From: Paenibacillus sp. PL91
Lineage (GTDB): Bacteria; Bacillota; Bacilli; Paenibacillales; Paenibacillaceae
Reading direction: 5' to 3'
Assembly: GCF_012935325.2 (NCBI RefSeq)
Contig: NZ_JABBYG020000006.1
Location: 310,001-374,000 of the forward strand
DNA: 64,000 nucleotides
Position 1 is the stretch's first letter; each line of letters begins with the position of its first letter. Position numbers and translations under genes: made by a program. Positions 36,427 to 44,679 of this stretch are shown in pieces. The notes beneath the pieces were generated by a model that was not told where the DNA came from, ran no database searches, and saw nothing but the letters and a program-made list of their open reading frames with translations.

Positions 36427-36891
36427 CTGTGGACAACCGCTGGCGAATCACGGCGAAAATTGCGCGTATGCACATAATTAGTAACAGCTGTGTATGAATA
36501 ATGGAACTGTACGCATCTTTTAGTTGTGCAGCTTTTTAGGGATAGGAATGTCTGCTGGGTAAGGGATGAAAGGCGCTACAATTGTGGATACATCCGTAGT
36601 TTCGCGTGATTTTATGTATGATCGATGTAGTGCATGGTGCGGGATATTCACATGGAAGCCTAGCTGTGCAAGTTATGCGCAGAGAAGGCTGCCGAAACAT
36701 GTCGAAGGTTGCACTTGTGCACAGGCGAATTGATTATTCAAGCGTTAAATGGAATAAATGCTGTGGACAGGCAGGGAATATGCGTTATCCACAACCGGAT
36801 AACCCTTTAATGGATGTGTGAAATGGTGCATAAATGAATAAAGTGTCAGAATAATTTGATTTATGCACAAATCGACCACAGCTGTGGATGA
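36427..36891. other. DnaA-box cluster in a gene-free region
   Basis: Against TTATNCACA there are two exact 9-mers, TTATCCACA at 36785-36793 and TTATGCACA at 36861-36869. Nine more have one mismatch: 36427, 36465, 36489, 36583, 36644, 36673, 36715, 36825 and 36883 (start positions; both strands). A looser one (CTGTCCACA) is at 36762. By chance, with equal base use, about 0.4 such sites would be expected in 465 bp. There is no dnaA or dnaN nearby, so this is not a standard origin; it resembles the DnaA-box clusters known elsewhere on the B. subtilis chromosome that bind DnaA and limit initiation. Confidence 0.7.
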
Positions 36892-36895
36892 AATG

Positions 36896-36943
36896 AATAC
36901 ACCCTGATTGCTGCGCATAGCGCTCGGCAATCAGGGTGTATTT
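36896..36943. terminator. Long hairpin at the 3' end of the basic-tailed gene
   Basis: AATACACCCTGATTGC pairs perfectly with GCAATCAGGGTGTATT over 16 bp around a 15-nt loop. It is close to the minus-strand stop at 36958. The T-tract on that strand is poor (TTCATTTC), so it may end transcription weakly or insulate the DnaA-box region. Confidence 0.7.
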
Positions 36944-36957
36944 CTTGAAGGAGATGA

Positions 36958-37488
36958 TCAACGGCGCTTTGGCTTGCGGCGACGTGCCCCGTTGCCCGCT
37001 CCGGTGCCCGAAGCAGGTTTGCGACGCTTGCGGCGTTTTGGTTTCCATTCAACTTCATCGTCATCCGATTTGTCGGGTTTTTTGAAGGAGCCCATGAGCA
37101 CTTTGACAAGCGGTGCCATTTGGGAGACGCTAGACATCACCTTCTGTACTTTCGTAACGGTTGTAAGGATACCGTCGATGCCGCCAATGCGGTCGACAAA
37201 ACCTTTGATTTCGGTTAGGTTGGGTAGATTGGAAAGGGAGAAGCCGCCTGCTTTGGAAGTGGCGGTCGTTTCGATTATCTCAGCTGTTGACTCCGGTATG
37301 ACGGCGGGCAGGATATCCTGCGTTGGCGGCGTCACTGTTGCTGGCGGCATAGTTGGCAGGTCTGCGGCAAAGCTGAAGCCGGTTGACTTTGCGCCAGATG
37401 ACTTGCTCAGCTGCTCTGCCGCTAGGCGCTCTCTGCCGTGCCAATCATAATGCTGGTTGCCGGTACCGGGGTTATTGCGATAATTCAC
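36958..37488 (-). CDS. Hypothetical protein with a strongly basic tail
   Basis: 176-residue protein without signal peptide or clear membrane span. The N-terminus (NYRNNPGTGNQHYDWHGRER) is Asn/Gly-rich; a Thr/Pro-rich middle is followed by a conserved-looking amphipathic stretch (GGIDGILTTVTKVQKVMSSV, then MAPLVKVLMGSF) and a tail of Lys/Arg runs (KPKRRKRRKP, GARRRKPKRR). The middle is reminiscent of YqfQ/VrrA-type spore-associated proteins, but I cannot confirm that. The GTG at 37488 is chosen: AGAAGGG lies about 11 nt upstream. The basic tail suggests binding to nucleic acid or an acidic polymer. Confidence 0.62.
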   Translation of the reverse strand: MNYRNNPGTGNQHYDWHGRERLAAEQLSKSSGAKSTGFSFAADLPTMPPATVTPPTQDILPAVIPESTAEIIETTATSKAGGFSLSNLPNLTEIKGFVDRIGGIDGILTTVTKVQKVMSSVSQMAPLVKVLMGSFKKPDKSDDDEVEWKPKRRKRRKPASGTGAGNGARRRKPKRR

Positions 37489-37662
37489 ACGGATCACAAC
37501 CCTTCTTTTATAATAGTCTATGGGGTAGGCGAACATAAGGATTGGACGAATGTCCCGAGTGCGGAATTTTTTCTAGATAAATGCCCTGTGCTTGTATGCG
37601 TGTATGCTTCAAAAAGCAACCGCTTGGTTCTTCCGTTCTGTAAAGCGTGAATACGGTAATGT

Positions 37663-37691
37663 TTGAAAAAAACAGGTAAAAAAGATACAAT
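37663..37691 (+). promoter_or_regulatory. Promoter of the yerC-like gene
   Basis: TTGAAA (37663-37668), 17-nt spacer, TACAAT (37686-37691), 32 bp before the yerC-like start. A good SigA-type match. Confidence 0.65.
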
Positions 37692-37723
37692 AGTTACATT
37701 AGTTTTAATAGGAGTGAATACGA

Positions 37724-38014
37724 ATGCAGCTTAAAAAACTTAACGATAAAGCAATAGATCAATTATTCGAAGCGATTCTCACATTGAAATCAGTTGAGGA
37801 ATGTTATGTGTTCTTTGACGATTTGTGCACGGTGAATGAGATTCAATCCTTATCTCAAAGACTTGAAGTTGCGCGTATGCTGGGCAAGGGCAGTACATAC
37901 AATGCAATCGAGGCGGAGACAGGTGCCAGCACGGCAACGATCTCCAGAGTGAAGCGTTGTTTGAATTACGGCAATGACGGGTATAAAATGGCTTTAGAGC
38001 GTCTTGGAAGGTAG
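37724..38014 (+). CDS. yerC: TrpR-like repressor YerC/YecD
   Basis: 96-residue helical DNA-binding protein of the TrpR superfamily. The helix-turn-helix is GKGSTYNAIEAETGASTATI followed by SRVKRCLNYG; the N-terminal dimer helices include FDDLCTVNEIQSLSQRLEVA. In B. subtilis the YerC protein is conserved but its regulon is not well established. AGGAGTG lies about 9 nt before the ATG, with a good promoter just upstream. The chelatase-like gene follows after 9 bp, so the two may be cotranscribed. Confidence 0.93.
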   Translation: MQLKKLNDKAIDQLFEAILTLKSVEECYVFFDDLCTVNEIQSLSQRLEVARMLGKGSTYNAIEAETGASTATISRVKRCLNYGNDGYKMALERLGR

Positions 38015-38023
38015 GTTCCGTCA

Positions 38024-38803
38024 ATGAAGCCTGGCATTCTCATTATTAGTCACGGCTCCAGGGAAACCGCTTGGGTACAGCTAGTCGATCATGCGATTGC
38101 GGCAGCGGCTTTGTCGCCGCGCTTGTCAAACGTTCCAATCATGTCGTCCTTTCTTGAAATTGTCGAGGGACGGCTTATTCAGGATGGAATCGATGCTCTT
38201 GAGGAGCAAGGTGTGACGGATATGTTCGTCGTGCCGCTGTTCCTATCTTCAGGCAGCACGCACGTGGATGAAATCGGGCAAGCCTTCGGTTTTCCATGGG
38301 TTTCGGATTTGGAAGGCGATCTTGGCACGTTCCGCGTTTCTGCCAATGTTCATTATGGAGTGCCGATTGACGACGATCCGGAAATCGCAGAGCTGCTCGC
38401 GATGAATATTGCAGAGCTGTCCTCGGAGCCAGAGAAGGAAGCTTTACTGTTGATAGGCCACGGAAGCAAGGAAAAGGTATTCCATGAGCGCTGGCAGGAA
38501 GGGCTGATGAAGCTCGGTGAGCGTCTTCGAGTGCTTGGCGGTTATAAGCGTGCCGAATATGCGATGCTTCTGCCCGATCAAGCAGCGGCTAAGCTTGCAG
38601 CGATGCAGGCGGCTAATCCGGAGGAAGCGGTTATCGTGGTGCCGCTGTTCCTGAGCCAGGGTTATTTTACGAACCATGTCATTCCAACGCGTCTTGCTGG
38701 GCTTGAGTATCGGTATAACGGCAGAGCGATGCTGCCACATGCAGCGATTGAACGATGGTTGGAGCGACAGATGTACATGGGCTTGCAGCGTTTAAATAAT
38801 TAA
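38024..38803 (+). CDS. CbiX-type sirohydrochlorin chelatase family protein
   Basis: 259-residue protein with two CbiX half-domains: residues 1-120 beginning GILIISHGSRETAW and 140-250 beginning ALLLIGHGSKEKVFHERW. The two His in ISHGS and IGHGS are the expected metal-insertion residues. Members put cobalt, nickel or iron into tetrapyrroles (SirB in siroheme, CbiX in cobalamin, CfbA in F430). No siroheme or cobalamin genes are near, so the metal is unresolved. Confidence 0.85.
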   Translation: MKPGILIISHGSRETAWVQLVDHAIAAAALSPRLSNVPIMSSFLEIVEGRLIQDGIDALEEQGVTDMFVVPLFLSSGSTHVDEIGQAFGFPWVSDLEGDLGTFRVSANVHYGVPIDDDPEIAELLAMNIAELSSEPEKEALLLIGHGSKEKVFHERWQEGLMKLGERLRVLGGYKRAEYAMLLPDQAAAKLAAMQAANPEEAVIVVPLFLSQGYFTNHVIPTRLAGLEYRYNGRAMLPHAAIERWLERQMYMGLQRLNN

Positions 38804-38863
38804 GTAGACATATCGTCTGGAACATAGAAGATTGGTTGATTGGATGGTTAGGAGTGAACCGGG

Positions 38864-39778
38864 ATGGCAATCAAACGGGCGAGATTAATTTATAACCCGA
38901 CATCGGGAAGAGAAGAAATGAAAAAACGTCTGCCTGATATTCTCCAGCGGCTTGAGCAGGGCGGTATTGAAACGAGCTGCCACGCGACGGTTGGTGAAGG
39001 AGATGCGACCATTGCGGCAGCGGATGCGGCGGATCGCGGCTATGATATGATCATTGCTGCGGGTGGCGACGGTACGCTGTACGAAGTTATTAATGGTTTG
39101 GCGGCTAAGGCGAATCGGCCTCCGCTTGGCATATTGCCGGTGGGAACGACCAATGACTTTGCGCGGGCGACAGGCATTCCGAAGCATTGGGAGTATGCGG
39201 TCGATCTGATCATCCAACAATATACGCGGCCGATTGATGTCGGCAAGGCGAATGAGCGGTATTTTATCAACATTGCCGGGGGCGGCTCCTTGACGGAGTT
39301 GACCTATGATGTGCCTAGTAAGCTGAAGACGATGATCGGGCAGTTGGCATATTATATGAAGGGCATGGAGAAAATGACCCGCCTTCGCCCGACTGAGCTG
39401 ACCTTTCAAGCGGCCGGCGTCGGAGAATTTCATGACGAGTTTATGATGTTCCTCATTTGCAACAGCAACTCGGTCGGCGGCTTCGAGCGTCTCGCGCCTG
39501 ACTCCAAGCTGGATGACGGCTTATTGGATGTGCTGCTGATTCGCAAGTGCAACCTGCCGGAATTTATTAAGCTTGTGACGCTCGCGCTGCGCGGCGAGCA
39601 TCTGAACGATCCGCATGTGATCCACTTCCGCACGGATGAGCTGAAGGTCACAACGCCGGATTATGTCCAAATAAACCTCGATGGCGAATATGGCGGCGTG
39701 CTGCCATGCACATTCTCGGTGCTGCCGTCGCATCTGCGTATTTTTGCGGATGAGACTGGTGAGTCGACGTATCGCTAA
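38864..39778 (+). CDS. dagK: Diacylglycerol kinase DagK
   Basis: Soluble lipid kinase (304 residues) that returns diacylglycerol, left by lipoteichoic acid synthesis, to phosphatidic acid. The catalytic domain has YNPTSGREEM and the glycine-rich nucleotide loop AAGGDGTLYEVINGLA, then GILPVGTTNDFARATGIP; INLDGEYGG in the C-terminal half holds further active-site residues. AGGAGTG precedes the ATG. Its last coding bases are partly copied downstream (39798-39826). Confidence 0.95.
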   Translation: MAIKRARLIYNPTSGREEMKKRLPDILQRLEQGGIETSCHATVGEGDATIAAADAADRGYDMIIAAGGDGTLYEVINGLAAKANRPPLGILPVGTTNDFARATGIPKHWEYAVDLIIQQYTRPIDVGKANERYFINIAGGGSLTELTYDVPSKLKTMIGQLAYYMKGMEKMTRLRPTELTFQAAGVGEFHDEFMMFLICNSNSVGGFERLAPDSKLDDGLLDVLLIRKCNLPEFIKLVTLALRGEHLNDPHVIHFRTDELKVTTPDYVQINLDGEYGGVLPCTFSVLPSHLRIFADETGESTYR

Positions 39779-39826
39779 GCGCGGTTCTTCGGATGTAACA
39801 GGTGAGTCAGCATTCGCTAAGCACGG
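39755..39826 (+). repeat. Degenerate copy of the dagK 3' end
   Basis: The end of dagK including its stop (39755-39784) is echoed at 39798-39826: both contain GGTGAGTC..CG..TCGCTAAGC.CGG. The second copy lies past the stop and is not translated. It looks like a short tandem duplication that has drifted. Confidence 0.55.
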
Positions 39827-39860
39827 ATGGATATTGTAATTAGGGAATAATGGATAGTGG

Positions 39861-39938
39861 AACGATGAAACAATAGAACAATGAAACGATGAAACAATAG
39901 AACAATGAAACGATGAAACAATAGAACAATGAAACAAT
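39861..39938 (+). repeat. 24-bp minisatellite before the rRNA methyltransferase gene
   Basis: CGATGAAACAATAGAACAAT recurs with a 24-bp period (unit marks at 39863, 39887 and 39911, then a partial unit). A-rich, non-coding, ending 50 bp before the rlmD-like start. Copy number may vary. Confidence 0.85.
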
Positions 39939-39987
39939 GAATAGTTATTGAAAAGCAACAGCATTGAAGATAGAGCGGAGAGAGTTT

Positions 39988-41469
39988 ATGAATAAAGGTA
40001 GAAGCAGAGGCGGCAAGGGGAGATCGCGCGGCGCGGCGGGTACGAATGCGGCGGCGATTCCAGTAGATGCGCCTTTTCAAAAAAACGAAGAGGTCACGGT
40101 CGATATAATCGGCCTGACGCATGATGGTGAAGGGGTAGGCCGCGCTGACGGCTTTACCCTTTTTATTCAGGGAGCGCTCCCTGGTGAACGCGTGCGGGCG
40201 AAGGTCATGAAGGTGAAGAAGCAGTATGGATATGCACGGCTTGAAGAGCTGGTGCTTAAGAGTCCATCGCGCGTGGAGCCGCCATGTGACATTTTTAAGG
40301 AATGCGGCGGCTGCCAGCTGCAGCATTTCGATTACTCAGCGCAGCTCGAGTGGAAGCGGCAGCATGTCGTGGATAATTTGGTGCGCATTGGGAAGCTGAA
40401 AGTGGCTGGAGAGGGCGATGCCGAGGGTGAGGGCATTGTTGTACACAAGACGGTTGGCATGGACGAGCCTTGGCGTTATAGGAATAAAGCTTCGGTACCT
40501 GTAGGTTTAAATTCGGATGACGGACAACTAATTGCTGGCTTCTATGCGCGCGGCAGTCACCGAATCATCGACATGGACGATTGTCTCATTGAGCATGAGC
40601 ACAATGATGAGGTCATTCGCGTCGTGAAGCGCATCGGGCGCGAGCTTGGCGTAGCGCCATATGACGAAACTACGGGCCGCGGCGTGTTGCGCCATGTGAT
40701 GGCGCGGACTGGCGTTGTGACTGGCGAGATCATGGTTGTGCTTGTAACCAACGGCAAGAAGCTGCCGATGGCGGATCGCTGGGTTGAGCGCATTCGCGAG
40801 GAGCTGCCAGGCGTGAAGAGCATCGTTCAAAATGTGAATGAGCGCGACACGAACGTGATTTTCGGCGATGTGACCCACGTCCTATGGGGCAGCGAGGTCA
40901 TCTATGATGAGCTCGACGGCATTCGCTTCGCCATCTCGGCGAGATCTTTCTATCAGGTGAACCCGATGCAAACGGTGGAGCTATACCGCAAAGCGGTCGA
41001 ATATGCGGGCTTAACGGGCTCGGAAACCGTCATTGACGCCTATTGCGGCATTGGTACGATCTCGCTGTTCCTCGCTCGTCAGGCGGGCCGCGTCTATGGC
41101 GTGGAAATTGTGCCGGAAGCGATTGAGGATGCGGCGCGGAATGCCGAGCTAAACGGCATCACAAACGCGTCGTTTGAAGCTGGACCTGCGGAGGTTGTTA
41201 TCCCTCGCTGGCGTAAGGAAGGGATTACGGCGGATGTGATCGTCGTCGATCCGCCTCGCAAAGGCTGTGATCCGGCGCTGCTCGAGACGATTCTGGCGAT
41301 GCAGCCGGAGAGAGTGGTTTATGTGAGCTGTAATCCGTCTACGCTGGCAAGGGACTTGCGGGTGCTAGAGGACGGCGGGTATAAGACGGTTGAGGTGGTA
41401 CCTGTGGATATGTTCCCGCATACGGTACATGTGGAGACAGTCGTGTGGATAGAATGGGCAACGCCTTAA
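39988..41469 (+). CDS. rlmD: 23S rRNA (uracil-5-)-methyltransferase RlmD/RlmCD-type
   Basis: SAM-dependent methylation of uridines in 23S rRNA. 493 residues: a Gly/Arg-rich N-terminus, TRAM RNA-binding domain (about 35-95), a 4Fe-4S cysteine set (CDIFKECGGCQLQH plus MDDCLIEH), and the Rossmann domain with DAYCGIGTISLFLA (SAM binding), DPPRKGC (catalytic Cys) and VSCNPSTLARDL. In Firmicutes one such enzyme (RlmCD) may do the work of E. coli RlmC and RlmD. ATG at 39988 with GGAGAGAG upstream. Confidence 0.9.
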   Translation: MNKGRSRGGKGRSRGAAGTNAAAIPVDAPFQKNEEVTVDIIGLTHDGEGVGRADGFTLFIQGALPGERVRAKVMKVKKQYGYARLEELVLKSPSRVEPPCDIFKECGGCQLQHFDYSAQLEWKRQHVVDNLVRIGKLKVAGEGDAEGEGIVVHKTVGMDEPWRYRNKASVPVGLNSDDGQLIAGFYARGSHRIIDMDDCLIEHEHNDEVIRVVKRIGRELGVAPYDETTGRGVLRHVMARTGVVTGEIMVVLVTNGKKLPMADRWVERIREELPGVKSIVQNVNERDTNVIFGDVTHVLWGSEVIYDELDGIRFAISARSFYQVNPMQTVELYRKAVEYAGLTGSETVIDAYCGIGTISLFLARQAGRVYGVEIVPEAIEDAARNAELNGITNASFEAGPAEVVIPRWRKEGITADVIVVDPPRKGCDPALLETILAMQPERVVYVSCNPSTLARDLRVLEDGGYKTVEVVPVDMFPHTVHVETVVWIEWATP

Positions 41470-41480
41470 TAGGGTACTTA

Positions 41481-41501
41481 GGGGCGAAAGCCCCTTTTTT
41501 T
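41481..41501 (+). terminator. Terminator after the rRNA methyltransferase gene
   Basis: GGGGC-GAAA-GCCCC with a tight GNRA-like loop, followed by TTTTTTT. Confidence 0.92.
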
Positions 41502-41570
41502 ATTGGTGTAATTAAGCCTCTAAGGTCGAATCTCGCTGTGAAGGCAATTGATGATAGTTAGACCGCCCTC

Positions 41571-41621
41571 TTGACAACACAACATTAAAACATGCTATTA
41601 TTAAACCGACAGGCAGTCGGT
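41571..41621 (+). promoter_or_regulatory. Promoter and operator of the TetR-FtsX-ABC unit
   Basis: TTGACA (41571-41576) and an extended -10 TGCTATTAT (TATTAT 41596-41601, spacer 19) are followed directly by a perfect dyad ACCGAC-AGGCA-GTCGGT (41605-41621). A 17-bp dyad with 6-bp arms just after the -10 is a classic TetR-family operator, so the TetR gene probably represses its own transcription here. Confidence 0.72.
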
Positions 41622-41642
41622 CGATAACGAGGAGATATAAGA

Positions 41643-42287
41643 ATGAGAGTTGTAAAAGCAGCCGAGGAACGCAAGAACGAAATACTTGACGTGGCGGATG
41701 AGCTTTTCAGTCAGAAAGGCTTTGACGGCACGAGTACAAACGATATTCTCGAAAAGGTCGAAATTGCGCGGGGGACGCTGTATTATCACTTCAAGTCGAA
41801 GGAGCATATTATGGACGCGCTGATTGAGCGGTATAATGTCCGTCTTTTAGGTGCAGCGCAGAAAATTGCCGAAGACAAGAGTATACCCGTAGTCGAGCGG
41901 ATAATCCGCGTTGTTATGGCATTGAACTTAAGCGGAGGAAGCAGTAAGGAAATTATGGAGCACATTCACAAGCCGCAGAACGCGCTTTTGCATCAAAAAA
42001 TACAAAAGGTTATCATCAATGGCATTACGCCGATACTGACGGGAATCATCCGCGAGGGCACGCAGCAGGGACTATTTAACACGCCTTACCCGTATGAGTG
42101 CATGGAAATGATTGTTGTATATACGAATACCGTTTTTGATGATGATATGGTTCAAATGACGAACGAAGAGCGGGCTTCCCGCATTCAAGCGTTTGTTTTC
42201 AACGCAGAAAGGCTGCTCGGCGCCGAAAGCGGAAGCCTTATGTCCGTTATGCAGATGTTTGGCGGCGGAGAAGGAGGCAACAAATAA
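41643..42287 (+). CDS. TetR/AcrR family regulator
   Basis: 214 residues. The N-terminal helix-turn-helix (about residues 10-55) reads ELFSQKGFDGTSTNDILEKV then EIARGTLYYHFKSKEHIMDA, the family signature. The C-terminal ligand-binding part is all-helical and not assignable to a ligand. GAGGAG is about 10 nt before the ATG. A dyad 22 bp upstream of the start is its likely operator. The FtsX permease and ATPase genes follow on the same strand and are likely controlled by it. Confidence 0.92.
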   Translation: MRVVKAAEERKNEILDVADELFSQKGFDGTSTNDILEKVEIARGTLYYHFKSKEHIMDALIERYNVRLLGAAQKIAEDKSIPVVERIIRVVMALNLSGGSSKEIMEHIHKPQNALLHQKIQKVIINGITPILTGIIREGTQQGLFNTPYPYECMEMIVVYTNTVFDDDMVQMTNEERASRIQAFVFNAERLLGAESGSLMSVMQMFGGGEGGNK

Positions 42288-42353
42288 TAATAGGAAGCGG
42301 CCTTACGTCATTCGAGTTTGGGGTTTAAAAAGCATTAAAATAAGAGGTGACAT

Positions 42354-44675
42354 ATGTATAACAAAATAATCCGCAACGACATTTTAAAGAGCAAATTGAT
42401 TACACTGACAACGATGATATTCGTTGCTGCCGCGGCTATGTTGGTTTCGCTCGCGGCGATACTCGCCGTCAATCTCTATGGAGCGCTGGATACGTTGATG
42501 ACACAAGCGAAAACGCCGCATTTTATGCAGATGCACTCAGGTGAGATTGATACTGCGGAGCTTGCGGCTTTCGCAAAGCAGAACAGCAATGTCGATGAAT
42601 TTCAGGTGGTTGAATTTCTGAACATTGATGGCGAGCAATTTGTATTTGGTGAAAAATCGCTCGCGAACAGCGTTCAGGACAACGGGCTAAGCGTACAGAG
42701 CGAGAAATTCGATTATCTACTAGATCTTGAAGGTAACGTAATTAACGTATCCAACGGCGAGGTTTATGTTCCAGTAAGCTATATGAAGGACAACACCACT
42801 AAGGTCGGGGACAAGGCCGTAATAAGTGGAAAAGAATTTACCGTTGCGGGTTTCTTACGCGATTCGACAATGAATTCATCACTCTCCGCTTCAAAGCGAT
42901 TTCTTGTAAGCAGCAATGATTACGCAGAATTTAAAACCCCTAGCAATCCGGAGTATCTGATTGAGTTCAGATTAAAGGATATGTCAGGGCTAGGCGCATT
43001 CGAAACCGCTTATGCCAACGCAGGACTTGAGATGAACGGACCAACGGTTACATATGCTCTTTTCCGAATGATGAATGCAATTTCCGACGGGATGATGATT
43101 GGGGTTATCCTTCTGGTAAGCGTGCTTGTCGTTGCCATTTCGTTCATGTGCATACGCTTTACGCTCCTTGCGAAAATCGAAGACGATTACCGTGAAATCG
43201 GAGTTATGAAAGCAATAGGGCTGCGCATTTCCGACATCAAGAAGATTTATCTGGTGAAATACGCGGCAATTGCGGCGGCAGGCTCTATTCTTGGTTTTGC
43301 TCTTTCGTTTGTTTTCAAAGGCATGCTTCTTAAAAATATACGGCTTTATATGGGGGAAAGCGAAAACTCTTCTTTTGCTTATGTCTTAGGAATCGTCGGC
43401 ATATTGCTTGTATTCCTTGCGATTATTGCCTATGTTAACGGAGTACTTAGACGATTCCGGAAAATATCCGCCGCCGAAGCCATCCGCTTTGGCACTTCAC
43501 AGGAAAAGGCAGCGGGTGCAAAACGTTTTACCCTAAGCGGAAACAGGCTGCTTAACACGAATATTTTTCTCGGTATCAAAGATGTTCTCGCAAGGAAAAG
43601 ACTTTACGCCACAATGCTTGCTGTGCTGGTGATTTCGGCTTTCATCATAATTGTTCCGCAGAACCTGTACAGCTCGATTTCCTCATCAAGCTTCATCAGT
43701 TATATGGGGATTGGAAACTACGATCTGCGCATACAGTTGTCCGGCAATATCGACAATGTCGCTGATAAAGTCTCTGAAATCGTAGATACGTTGAAAAGCG
43801 ATCAAGCCATTTCAAAGGTTGCTGTCCTTACAACAAAAACATTCAAAGCAAAGATGGAAAACGGATCAGAGGAAAATATTAAAATCGAACTCGGCGACCA
43901 TTCGATATTTCCTATCGCATATACCAAGGGCGAAGCACCTGCCACAGATGACGAAATTGCGCTTTCGACTATATACGCAGATGAGCTGAACCTTATGGTC
44001 GGCGATGTCATTACGCTGGTGATTGAGGGACTGGAGAAAGATCTCACAGTAAGCGGAATCTATTCCGACATTACCAACGGCGGCAAAACCGCCAAGGCCG
44101 TATTCACCGACCATTCGGCGGGTATTATGTGGAGCATTGTCTCCGCTGAAGTTTCGGATAAATCCCTTGTTGACGCGAAGGTTGCGGAATATGCTGACAA
44201 GTTTGATTTTGCAAAGACTTCAGACATTGATGAATTTGTTAAACAGACCCTTGGCTCGACAATAAGCTCCGTCGAAATTGCCTCCAACGCCGCAATTGCT
44301 GTTGCGCTGGTGATAACGGTACTAGTTACATTGTTATTTATGAAAATGCTTGTCACAAAGGACAGATATTCCATTACCGTCATGAAAGCGTTCGGCTTTA
44401 CAAACTCGGATATTAAGGCGCAGTTTGTTTCGCGTTCGATTTTCATTTTGATCATCGGAATTGTTCTCGGCACGCTTCTGGCCAACTCACTCGGAGAGAT
44501 ACTTGCGGGTAAGGTGATCTCTTCGTTCGGAGTATCGAAGTTTAACTTTGCAGTTAATCCGCTTTCGGCGTATCTGCTTAGTCCGCTGATGATGATCTGC
44601 GCGGTGCTAATCGCAACTTGGCTCGGCACAGCGCGCGCCGGACAAATCAAAATTTCCGAACATATAAAGGAGTAG
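42354..44675 (+). CDS. FtsX-like ABC transporter permease
   Basis: 773-residue membrane protein: one N-terminal membrane segment (about 15-38), an extracytoplasmic domain (about 40-240), a first FtsX core with three or four segments (about 245-370), a central segment (about 425-445), a second extracytoplasmic domain and a C-terminal FtsX core (about 640-770). REIGVMKAIGLRISDIKKIY and SITVMKAFGFTNSDIKAQF are the paired coupling helices before each core. It forms an exporter or signal-transducing complex with the ATPase encoded 4 bp downstream. Substrate unknown; such pairs often deal with peptides or envelope stress. Confidence 0.9.
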   Translation: MYNKIIRNDILKSKLITLTTMIFVAAAAMLVSLAAILAVNLYGALDTLMTQAKTPHFMQMHSGEIDTAELAAFAKQNSNVDEFQVVEFLNIDGEQFVFGEKSLANSVQDNGLSVQSEKFDYLLDLEGNVINVSNGEVYVPVSYMKDNTTKVGDKAVISGKEFTVAGFLRDSTMNSSLSASKRFLVSSNDYAEFKTPSNPEYLIEFRLKDMSGLGAFETAYANAGLEMNGPTVTYALFRMMNAISDGMMIGVILLVSVLVVAISFMCIRFTLLAKIEDDYREIGVMKAIGLRISDIKKIYLVKYAAIAAAGSILGFALSFVFKGMLLKNIRLYMGESENSSFAYVLGIVGILLVFLAIIAYVNGVLRRFRKISAAEAIRFGTSQEKAAGAKRFTLSGNRLLNTNIFLGIKDVLARKRLYATMLAVLVISAFIIIVPQNLYSSISSSSFISYMGIGNYDLRIQLSGNIDNVADKVSEIVDTLKSDQAISKVAVLTTKTFKAKMENGSEENIKIELGDHSIFPIAYTKGEAPATDDEIALSTIYADELNLMVGDVITLVIEGLEKDLTVSGIYSDITNGGKTAKAVFTDHSAGIMWSIVSAEVSDKSLVDAKVAEYADKFDFAKTSDIDEFVKQTLGSTISSVEIASNAAIAVALVITVLVTLLFMKMLVTKDRYSITVMKAFGFTNSDIKAQFVSRSIFILIIGIVLGTLLANSLGEILAGKVISSFGVSKFNFAVNPLSAYLLSPLMMICAVLIATWLGTARAGQIKISEHIKE

Positions 44676-44679
44676 ACCT

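Noticed and set aside
36427..36891. Chromosomal replication origin oriC
   Set aside because: No dnaA, dnaN, rpmH or recF beside it and no clear AT-rich unwinding element next to the boxes.
36908..37450. 180-codon plus-strand open frame
   Set aside because: Antisense to the basic-tailed minus-strand gene, which has a better start and protein-like composition.
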